Assembly (NCBI GenBank): GCA_937960595.1
Contig: CALGPL010000010.1
Coordinates: 1-64,000 of the forward strand
Direction of reading: 5' to 3'
Length of the DNA stretch: 64,000 nucleotides
DNA from: an uncultured Anaerolineales bacterium
GTDB lineage: Bacteria > Chloroflexota > Anaerolineae > Anaerolineales > Villigracilaceae
Shown here piece after piece: positions 49,384 through 56,740 of this stretch. The translations under genes and the position numbers were made by a program. Below the pieces are notes generated by a model. It worked only from the letters and a program-made list of their open reading frames with translations, ran no database searches and had not been told where the DNA came from. Within the stretch, counting starts at the first letter, position 1. The number at the start of each line of letters is the position of its first letter.

Positions 49384-50748
49384 TCAGTCTGCGGCCGCAG
49401 GCTCGGCCTCGCGGACTTTGACATCCGCCGTGCCGTATTTCACGGCCAGGTTGAAAGCGACCACCGCCAGCACGCCGTAAAGCACGCCGAGGGCGACCAG
49501 CGAGAAGCCGATGTTCCAGGCCGGGACATTGGGCGAAACAGCGTCTTCGATTTTTTGCAAGCCGAAGACGATCCATGGCCAGCGGCCGGTCTCGGCCATC
49601 ACCCAGCCAAAGGTGGAGGCCAGATACGGCAAGACAGGCGCCCACTGGATGACCTTCAGGAAGCCTCGCTTGCCGTCAATTTCGCGCTGGCCGTTGCTCC
49701 ACAGGACGGCCAGCAGCGCCAGCAAGACCATCAACATGCCCGCGCCGACCATAATGCGGAACGACCAGAAATTGAGCGCCACCGGCGGGACGTAATCGCC
49801 GGCGCCGTATTGGGCAACCGCTGCCGCTTGCAGGTCACGAATGCCCTGCACTTCGCCGCTGAAGTTGTTGTAGGAGAGGAAAGACAAAACGCCCGGAATT
49901 TTCACCTCGAAGGTGTTGGCCTGCTTCTGCTCGTCAATCCCGGCCACGATGGCAAAGCCGGCGGGCTGCTCGGTCTCCCAGAGCGCCTCGGCAGCCGCCA
50001 TCTTCAGCGGCTGATGCTGCACCAGGAACTGCCCCTGAAAGTGACCGATCACGCCGACCAAAACCGCGCCGATGAGGGCGTACACCGCCGCCCATTGGAA
50101 CGAGGGACGGAAGATGGTGACATCGTGCTTGCGCAGGATGTGCCAAGCGCTGAAAGCCATGACCACAAAACCGGCCATTGCAACCCCCGCCGAGAGAACG
50201 TGCGGGAACTGATACCAGACGTTCGGATTGCCCAACAGGGCGAAGAAATTCTGCATCGTGGCGCGTCCGCCCTCGATGGCGTAGCCGACCGGGTTCTGCA
50301 TGAACGAGTTGGCGATGAGAATCCACAGCGCCGAAACGTTCGAGCCGATGGCGACCAGCCAGGCCGCCGCCAGATGCGCCTTCTTGGAGAGTCGCTCCCA
50401 CCCGAAGAGCCAGACGCCGATGAAGGTTGATTCCATGTAGAAGGCCAGCAGCGCTTCGATCGCCAGCGGCGCGCCGAAGATGTCGCCCATGAAGCGGGAA
50501 TACTCCGACCAGTTTAGCCCAAACTGGAACTCTTGGACGATACCGGTCACGACGCCCATGGCGAAGTTGATGAGAAACACCGTCCCCCAGAATTTTGCCA
50601 TTTTCTTGAAGCGCTCGTCTCCACTGCGCACGTATTTCGTCTCCAAGATGGCGACGAAAATCGAAAGCCCCAACGTCAGCGGGACGAAAAAGAAGTGATA
50701 GATGGTGGTAATGGCAAATTGCCAGCGTGCAAGAGCAAGGGCATTCAT
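49384..50748 (-). CDS. cydA: Cytochrome bd oxidase subunit I (copy 2)
   Basis: MNALALARWQFAITTIYHFFFVPLTLGL; EFQFGLNWSEYSRFMGDIFGAPLAIEALLAFYMEST; GWVMAETGRWPW. Confidence 0.96.
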   Translation of the reverse strand: MNALALARWQFAITTIYHFFFVPLTLGLSIFVAILETKYVRSGDERFKKMAKFWGTVFLINFAMGVVTGIVQEFQFGLNWSEYSRFMGDIFGAPLAIEALLAFYMESTFIGVWLFGWERLSKKAHLAAAWLVAIGSNVSALWILIANSFMQNPVGYAIEGGRATMQNFFALLGNPNVWYQFPHVLSAGVAMAGFVVMAFSAWHILRKHDVTIFRPSFQWAAVYALIGAVLVGVIGHFQGQFLVQHQPLKMAAAEALWETEQPAGFAIVAGIDEQKQANTFEVKIPGVLSFLSYNNFSGEVQGIRDLQAAAVAQYGAGDYVPPVALNFWSFRIMVGAGMLMVLLALLAVLWSNGQREIDGKRGFLKVIQWAPVLPYLASTFGWVMAETGRWPWIVFGLQKIEDAVSPNVPAWNIGFSLVALGVLYGVLAVVAFNLAVKYGTADVKVREAEPAAAD

Positions 50749-50767
50749 AGCGCCTCCTTACGAAAAA

Positions 50768-51223
50768 TCAAGATTTGGTGGGGATGTGGGGAAGAAAGGG
50801 ATACGTTTTCTGTTCGTTTGCCTCCTGTGCCAGTTCAGAAAATGTGGTTTTGCCGAGTTCTTCCAGAATCATCAACTGCAACCGATCCCAGCGCGTGCGC
50901 ACCGGGCAGCGATGTTCGAACGGGCAGGCGCGTTCGCCCAACATGCACTCCGAGAGCAGGAGCGGCCCTTCCATCAGTTCGACGATCTCGCGCAGGGTAA
51001 TTTGTTCGGCCGGGCGGCCCAGTTCCAGCCCGCCGTCGCGACCGGGAAAGGTTGCCACGATTCCCGCCTGGGCCAGGCCTGCCACAATACGCGACAAAAA
51101 GGCCGCCGGAATGAGCATCTCCTTCCCGATCGAGGCGGAAGAGAGACGCCTTCCCGGCGGCTGTTTTGCCAGGGCAAGCACCACGCGGATGGCGTAATCG
51201 GTTTGGCGGTTGATGCGAAGCAT
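50768..51223 (-). CDS. Rrf2 family transcriptional regulator with three-Cys motif
   Basis: MLRINRQTDYAIRVVLALAKQPPGRRLSSASIGKEMLIPAAFLSRIVAGLAQAGIVATFPGRDGGLELGRPAEQITLREIVELMEGPLLLSECMLGERACPFEHRCPVRTRW. Confidence 0.93.
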   Translation of the reverse strand: MLRINRQTDYAIRVVLALAKQPPGRRLSSASIGKEMLIPAAFLSRIVAGLAQAGIVATFPGRDGGLELGRPAEQITLREIVELMEGPLLLSECMLGERACPFEHRCPVRTRWDRLQLMILEELGKTTFSELAQEANEQKTYPFLPHIPTKS

Positions 51224-51231
51224 CTTGTTCC

Positions 51232-51254
51232 TTACTAAATTAGTAAACGTTTAC
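51232..51254. promoter_or_regulatory. Candidate operator: overlapping perfect palindromes upstream of the rrf2 gene
   Basis: TTACTAA-A-TTAGTAA (51232-51246) overlapping GTAAACGTTTAC (51243-51254). Confidence 0.55.
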
Positions 51255-51344
51255 TTATATTGTAATGTTTCAACTCTCCCTTTCAAGCGCCGTTTGTCAT
51301 AATCTCGTGTAACAAATATCACATTGCGGCATAGCAAAACCGAA

Positions 51345-51371
51345 GTAGGTCGGATTGCCAATCCGACCTAC
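51345..51371. repeat. Perfect inverted repeat GTAGGTCGGATT-GCC-AATCCGACCTAC
   Basis: 12-bp arms, 3-nt loop, between ggt stop and rrf2; could double as ggt terminator. Confidence 0.8.
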
Positions 51372-51395
51372 GCATTTGCCGGAAACATCAGAACG

Positions 51396-53087
51396 CTAGA
51401 TCAGCGTCATCGCGCAGCCATCGGCGCGCGGATCGGAGCCGCCGATGAGGACGCCTGTCTGCGGGTCGCGCAGGATGACCTGTCCGCGCCCGAAGAGCGC
51501 CCGCTCCCAGCCGGTCACGCGCCGGACCGGATGGCCGCGTCCCGCCAAATCGGCCAGAGTCTCCCCCGAAATGCCCTCCTCCAGCGCCACCCCTCCCCCG
51601 GCGGTGCCGTCCTCGATGCAGAAGCGCGGCAGGTCGAGGGCCGTCTGCGGGTCGAGGCCCTGGGCGAGGGCGAGGAAGACCTGCACATGTCCCTGCGGCT
51701 GCATGAATCCGCCCATCACGCCCATCGGGCCGACGAGCGAACCATCGTCCCGGCGCGTGATGAGCGCCGGAATAATTGTGTGATAGGGCCGCTTGCCGGG
51801 GGCGAGGGCGTTGGGGTGCGCCGGGTCGAGGCTGAAGTTGTGGCCGCGGTTCTGCAGGGTGAAGCCCCAGCCTTTGGGGACGATGCCCGTGCCGAAGCCC
51901 ATGTAGTTGCTGTTGATGAACGAGCAGGCATTGCCCCACCGATCCACCACACAGAAATAGACCGTGTCCGAAGCGGCCAGCGGCACGCCGCGCTTTTGGT
52001 CGAGGGTCGCCCGGCGCGGGTCGAGCAGACGGCGGCGCTCGGCAGCGTAGGCTTTGGACAGGAGAGCCGGATAGACTTCCGAAGTCTTCCAGACTTCGGA
52101 AGTCTGCGGGTGGCGCGGGTCGGCCACGTACCAGCGCGTGTCGGCAAAGGCCAGGCGCAGGGCCTCGATTTCCAGATGCAGGCGGTCGGGATGGAGCGGG
52201 TCGGCGGGCAGGTCGAAGCCTTCGAGGATGTTGAGCGCGAGAAGTGTTGTGATGCCCTGCCCGTTGGGCGGACATTCCCACAAGCGCAGGTCTCCATACG
52301 TGACCGAGATGGGTTCGTCCCAGGTGGAGGTGTGGGCAGCGAGGTCATCGAGCGTCAGGCAGCCGCCCGCCTGCCGCAGGGTGGCGACGATGGCCTCGGC
52401 AATCTCGCCCTCGTAGAAGGCTCGCTTGCCGCCCTCGGCCACGGCGCGCAGGGTGCGCGCCAGGCCGGGGTTGCGGAAGAGTTCGCCGGGCCTGGGGCCG
52501 CGCCCCTGGAGGGTCATCTCGCCGCCGTTGAGGGCGCTCTGCAACTGCCGCTCGGCGGCGCGCTGCCAAAAATAGGCCGTGACGGGCGCCACCGGGAAGC
52601 CCTCCTCGGCCAGGCGGATGGCCGGAGCGAGGACGGCGGGCAGGCCGAGAGTCCCGTAGCGGGCGAGCAGGTCGCACCAGCCGGCGCAGGCGCCGGGGAC
52701 GGTGACGGTGTAGGGATGGTAAGGGGGAAGAGTGGGGACGGTGGACAGCGGACGGTGGACGGTGGACGGTTCAAGGTTATCGAGAAAGCCTTCGGCCTGC
52801 AGGCGCCCCAAAGTCAGAGCGGCCGGGGCGCGGCCGGACCCGTTGAGGGCGGTAATTTGTCCTGTCGCCGCCTCGTAGTAGAGGGCAAACATGTCGCCGC
52901 CGATGCCGGTGGAGGTCGGCTCGGTGACGTTGAGCGCCGCGGCGACGGCCACGGCTGCATCGGCCGCGTTGCCGCCCCGGGCGAGAATCTCCAGGCCGGC
53001 GGCGGTCGCCAGCGGCTGGGAGGAGGCCACCATGCCGTCCCGCCCCATCACGGGCGAGCGGCGGGAGGGGTAGAGGAATTCGGGCAT
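51396..53087 (-). CDS. ggt: Gamma-glutamyltransferase family protein
   Basis: MVASSQPLATAAGLEILARGGNAADAAVAVAAALNVTEPTSTGIGGDMFALYYEA; autoprocessing-site region DTVYFCVVDRWGNACSFINSNYMGFG. Confidence 0.92.
   Translation of the reverse strand: MPEFLYPSRRSPVMGRDGMVASSQPLATAAGLEILARGGNAADAAVAVAAALNVTEPTSTGIGGDMFALYYEAATGQITALNGSGRAPAALTLGRLQAEGFLDNLEPSTVHRPLSTVPTLPPYHPYTVTVPGACAGWCDLLARYGTLGLPAVLAPAIRLAEEGFPVAPVTAYFWQRAAERQLQSALNGGEMTLQGRGPRPGELFRNPGLARTLRAVAEGGKRAFYEGEIAEAIVATLRQAGGCLTLDDLAAHTSTWDEPISVTYGDLRLWECPPNGQGITTLLALNILEGFDLPADPLHPDRLHLEIEALRLAFADTRWYVADPRHPQTSEVWKTSEVYPALLSKAYAAERRRLLDPRRATLDQKRGVPLAASDTVYFCVVDRWGNACSFINSNYMGFGTGIVPKGWGFTLQNRGHNFSLDPAHPNALAPGKRPYHTIIPALITRRDDGSLVGPMGVMGGFMQPQGHVQVFLALAQGLDPQTALDLPRFCIEDGTAGGGVALEEGISGETLADLAGRGHPVRRVTGWERALFGRGQVILRDPQTGVLIGGSDPRADGCAMTLI
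52073..52105. repeat. 33-bp nested palindrome inside ggt
   Basis: AGACTTCCGAAGTCT-TCC-AGACTTCGGAAGTCT: two 15-bp units that are perfect reverse complements and each quasi-palindromic; translated QTSEVWKTSEV. Confidence 0.9.
52734..52768. repeat. Heptanucleotide tandem repeat inside ggt (5 units)
   Basis: ggggacg gtggaca gcggacg gtggacg gtggacg; translated ...STVHRPLSTVP.... Confidence 0.85.
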
Positions 53088-53114
53088 TTCGTCTCGTGAG
53101 GATGTGGCAAAGGA

Positions 53115-54116
53115 TCAGGTCTGAGGCGTGGTATCGTCCTTGGGCGGTTTGGGGGTAGAACGTTTTTTGACGTTTTTATTTGAGGCCGGTTTTTCCAGAA
53201 AGATGTCATAGCCGCAATAGGTGCAATGGATAACACCTTTTCCGGCCAAGCGCAGTTCACCGCCGCATTGGGGACAACGCCCAAAATCGCGCAGCATTTT
53301 GGCTTCTTCGGAATAGAGGGTTTTCTCTTCCCAATGCACATAGCCGGGAAACTTCCCCTCTGCAACCGCAACGGCCAACCAGTCCTCGAGGATTTCCTGG
53401 GGGATCCTAAATTCCCCGGCCAATTCAGCAAAAGAGATTTGGCCGCGCAAGGCAACAAGGGCTTTTAACTCGCCGAGTTTTCTCTGCACCACCCATGGCT
53501 CTAAATATAAACCGTATTGTGGGTAAGGCGTGCCTTTGATTTGGCCGCGCTCCAACAAAGCAACCAGCACCCGTTGCACTTCCAACTCTGATGTTTTGAG
53601 GTAGTGCGCGAGGTCTCTGTAGGTGACAACGTCATCCTGGCGGCGCAGAAAGTCGAACGCACGTTCGCAGCGCTCTTCGAAAATGGCGGCATCGATCTCG
53701 GCGGGCAGTTTTGGAAGAGCAATAAGGGGAGGAATCAGCACGACCAAAAACACCGGCAAACAGAAAATCGCTATTATCAAGCATAACGTTGCCAGACTTA
53801 TCTGAGGAGACTCCCCCGAGGTTGGAACGACGAACAGAATGGCACCCGCTACCACAAGAAGAAAGATCAAAAGACTAAGCGCAAGGCGCGGGCCGACCCG
53901 TCGCGAGGTGAAGGCAGAAATTAACAGAAGAATAGAGGTAAGCGGAATAAAAAACAATACTTGCAATCCAATGCTAGCCATTTTCCCATCCGGGGCATCC
54001 AATAAAGCCAGAATGGAAATCAAAAGGCCGGACAAGAAAAAGATGAGCGCGAAACCGGCAAAAACCAGCGAGGCTCCTTCAGGACGGATGAGTTTGAACA
54101 AGGCTTTTCGGTTCAT
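53115..54116 (-). CDS. Hypothetical multi-TM protein with C-terminal zinc ribbon
   Basis: MNRKALFKLIRPEGASLVFAGFALIFFLSGLL...; CPQCGGELRLAGKGVIHCTYCGYDIFL; start set downstream of the repeat at 54169. Confidence 0.6.
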   Translation of the reverse strand: MNRKALFKLIRPEGASLVFAGFALIFFLSGLLISILALLDAPDGKMASIGLQVLFFIPLTSILLLISAFTSRRVGPRLALSLLIFLLVVAGAILFVVPTSGESPQISLATLCLIIAIFCLPVFLVVLIPPLIALPKLPAEIDAAIFEERCERAFDFLRRQDDVVTYRDLAHYLKTSELEVQRVLVALLERGQIKGTPYPQYGLYLEPWVVQRKLGELKALVALRGQISFAELAGEFRIPQEILEDWLAVAVAEGKFPGYVHWEEKTLYSEEAKMLRDFGRCPQCGGELRLAGKGVIHCTYCGYDIFLEKPASNKNVKKRSTPKPPKDDTTPQT

Positions 54117-54168
54117 GACAGGTACATGTGCTTCCAATAAATAATAGACTTTATCTGCAATCACCTTT

Positions 54169-54270
54169 ACCGCCAAGACGCCATGGCGCCGAGCCCACTT
54201 GGAATTCGCCAAGAGCCTTTCTTGGCGAATTTCAGGAAGATTCTTGGCGTTCTTTGCGCCTCGGCGGTTA
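54169..54270. repeat. About 100-bp imperfect inverted repeat (GCCAAGA/TCTTGGC family)
   Basis: Perfect inner 12-bp stem AATTCGCCAAGA-gcctt-TCTTGGCGAATT (54203-54231) and outer accgccaagacgc / gcgcctcggcggt arms. Confidence 0.75.
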
Positions 54271-54299
54271 TTACGAATAAAGTTTAATGCAAAGTAGCC

Positions 54300-55586
54300 T
54301 TATTCCCCCTTCGACGGCAACGCGGTCACCAGCACCTTGTCGACGCGGTTGCCGTCCATGTCCATCACTTCGAAGCGCAAGCCGTTCCACTCGAAGCGGT
54401 CGGCAGGTTTGGGGATGCGCCCCAGGTGGGTCATGATGAAGCCGCCCAGCGTTTCATACTCTTCCTCGGCAGGCAGGGAGCGCAGGTTGAAGATTTCTTT
54501 GAAATCTTCGTTGGAAATCATGCCGTCCAGCAGCCAGGAACCGTCCTGACGCTGGGTGGCCTGCGGCTCGCCGTCGAACTCGCCGACAATTTCCTCGAGG
54601 ATGTCGGCCAGGGTGAGCAGGCCCTGCACGACGCCGAATTCGTCCACCACCAGCATCAGGTCGCGTTGGGTTTCGCGGAACATTTCCAGGGCGCGCGAAC
54701 CGAAGGCGGTTTCGGGGATGAAAATCGGCGGGCGAGTCAGTTTCTCCAGGTCTTTGCCGCTGCGGAGATCCGCCAGCAGGACATCCTTGGCCTTGACGAC
54801 GCCGAGGGGACGGTCGAGGCTATCCTCGCCGACCGGGAAGCGCGAGTAGGGGCTTTCGGCGATCTTGCGGCGGATCTCCTCTGCCGTATCGTGAATATCG
54901 AGCCAGACGATTTCATTGCGCGGCGTCATCAGGGCGTTGACGCGCTGGTCGGAGAGCGAAAAAACGCCCTCGACCATGTCCTGCTCGGTCTCCTCGAAGA
55001 CGCCCGCCTGCGTGCCCTGGTCGAGTTGCACCAGGAGTTCTTCTTCGGTGACCGGCGCTTCGGCCACCTGCCGGGCGCCGAGCAGGCGCAGGATCAGGTC
55101 GGTAGATTTGCTCAACAGCCAGACAAAGGGAGTGAACAGTTTGGAGATGAACAGCATCGGCGCGGCGATGACCGAGGCCAGGCGTTCGGGATTCTGCAGG
55201 GCCAGCCGCTTAGGCACCAGTTCGCCCAGGACGATGGAGAAATAGGAGGTGACAAGGACGCCGACGGCCACGCCGAGGGTGGTGCTGAAGGCCGCCAGCG
55301 CCGGGAGGCGAGAAAGCCAGTCCATCGAAAGCCGCGCCGCCAGCGCGCCGGTGATGGCGCCGGTGAGAATATCGGTGACGGTGATGCCGATTTGAATGGT
55401 GGAAAGGAACTGATTGGGCGACTCGACCAGCCTAAGCGCCGTCTGTGCGCCGCGTCGGCCCTCGTTGAGGCGTTGCTGCAAGCGCGCCTTGCGCGCCGCG
55501 AGCATGGCTGCCTCCGACATGGCCAAGATTCCGTTGAAAATAATCAGAAGGAAGATGACAAGAATTTCGTTCCAGGCTGTGTCCAT
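54300..55586 (-). CDS. Hemolysin-family/CorC-like protein (CNNM-DUF21 + CBS + CorC_HlyC)
   Basis: ILVIFLLIIFNGILAMSEAAMLAARKARLQQRLNEGRRGAQTALRLVESPNQFLSTIQIGIT; VMTPR-like ALMTPRNEIVWLD; C-terminal domain. Confidence 0.92.
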   Translation of the reverse strand: MDTAWNEILVIFLLIIFNGILAMSEAAMLAARKARLQQRLNEGRRGAQTALRLVESPNQFLSTIQIGITVTDILTGAITGALAARLSMDWLSRLPALAAFSTTLGVAVGVLVTSYFSIVLGELVPKRLALQNPERLASVIAAPMLFISKLFTPFVWLLSKSTDLILRLLGARQVAEAPVTEEELLVQLDQGTQAGVFEETEQDMVEGVFSLSDQRVNALMTPRNEIVWLDIHDTAEEIRRKIAESPYSRFPVGEDSLDRPLGVVKAKDVLLADLRSGKDLEKLTRPPIFIPETAFGSRALEMFRETQRDLMLVVDEFGVVQGLLTLADILEEIVGEFDGEPQATQRQDGSWLLDGMISNEDFKEIFNLRSLPAEEEYETLGGFIMTHLGRIPKPADRFEWNGLRFEVMDMDGNRVDKVLVTALPSKGE

Positions 55587-55603
55587 ACACTACTTTCCGG
55601 CAG

Positions 55604-55659
55604 ACAGCCGTCTACCGTCCACCGTCCACTGTTTGTGATTTGCCGTGCGCCGTCTGCCG
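55604..55659. repeat. Heptanucleotide tandem repeat between the CNNM and selD genes (8 units)
   Basis: acagccg tctaccg tccaccg tccactg tttgtga tttgccg tgcgccg tctgccg; ends 5 bp from the selD stop codon. Confidence 0.85.
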
Positions 55660-55664
55660 TCTAA

Positions 55665-56726
55665 TCAAACCACTTCAATCCCTGCGCCTTCGACGGCCTC
55701 CCCGATGATCCAGGCCGGCTGACCCATCTCCTGCGCCCGCGCCAGGAACGCGGCGGCCTCGGACCTCGGGACGGCCAGCAGCAGCCCGCCGCTGGTCTGC
55801 GGGTCGAAGAGGAGCATCTGCTGCTCGTCGGAGATGCCCTCGGCAAAGCGGACGCGCGGCGCGAAGTAGAGGCTGTTATCGGAGGCGCCGCCGGGGAAGG
55901 TCCACATCTCGGCGTATTTGCGGGCGCAGGAGACAAAGGGGATGCGCGCCATCTCCAAGCGCAAGCCCAGGCCGGAGGCCTCGGCCATCTCCAGGCCATG
56001 ACCGAGCAGGCTGAAACCGGTGATGTCGGTGCCGCTGCGCAGGCCGAATTCCACAGCCAGGGCGGCGGCTTTGTCGTTGAGGCGCTTCATCCAGTTGACC
56101 ACTTCGTCCACATCGGCGGGGTCGGCTTTTCCGGCTTTGAGGGCGGTGGTGGTCACGCCGAAGCCGAGCGGCTTGGTCAGGACGAGGACATCGCCAACTT
56201 TGGCGCCGCCTTTGGAGAGATATTTCTGCGGGTGGACAAAGCCCAGCACCACCAGGCCGTACTTCGGCTCCTTGTCCTGGACGGTGTGCCCGCCGGCGAT
56301 GACCACCCCGGCCTCGCGGCACTTTTCGGCGCCGCCGCGCAGGATCTCGCCGTTGACTTCCGGCGGCAGGTCGGGCGGCAGGGCGGCCACGTTGAGGGCC
56401 AGGAAGGGCCGCCCGCCCATGGCGTAAACGTCCGAGAGGCTGTTGGCGGCGGCAATGGCGCCGTAATCGTAGGGATCATCCACCACCGGGGTGAAGAAGT
56501 CGGTGGTGATGACGAGGGCGCGCGTCGAATCCAGCCTCCAGACGGCAGCATCGTCGGGGCCGCCGAGGCCGACCAAGAGGTCCGGGAAGGAATCGGCCTC
56601 AAAGAGGGACTGAACCGGGCGCAGCACCTGCGCCAGCGTCTCCGCGTTGAGTTTGGAGGCTCAACCGGCGCAACTGGAGAGGCTGGTCAGGCGGATCTGG
56701 CGTCCGCTGGGAGCAGGAATCTCCAC
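55665..56726 (-). CDS. selD: Selenide, water dikinase SelD, predicted selenoprotein (Sec encoded by in-frame UGA at 56661-56663)
   Basis: Minus frame from GTG 56726: VEIPAPSGRQIRLTSLSSCAG-U-ASKLNAETLAQVLRPVQSLFEADSFPDLLVGLGGPDDAAVW...; SD ggag 8 nt upstream; 7 residues between IRLT and U as in E. coli IRLTQYSHGAG-C17; Lys20 equivalent conserved. Confidence 0.9.
56629..56672 (-). promoter_or_regulatory. Candidate SECIS-region RNA structure around the selD UGA
   Basis: UGCGCC-G-(GUUGAG ccuccaaa CUCAAC)-(GCG gaga CGC)-U-GGCGCA; by-eye pairing only. Confidence 0.4.
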
Positions 56727-56740
56727 GAACCGATCTCCTT

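Noticed and set aside
48241-50430. 729-aa plus-strand ORF opposite cydAB copy 2
   Set aside because: Shadow ORF, low-complexity H/Q/R/D content, opposite two clear oxidase subunits.
55665-56627. SelD starting at 56627 as in the ORF track
   Set aside because: Would remove the catalytic loop; homologous N-terminus, SD and start codon lie upstream across a UGA that matches the known Cys/Sec position.
56661-56663. selD as a nonsense-mutated pseudogene
   Set aside because: Only one stop, exactly at the Cys/Sec site, is UGA, and the rest of the frame is intact with good coding character; a Sec codon is simpler. Sequencing error cannot be fully excluded.
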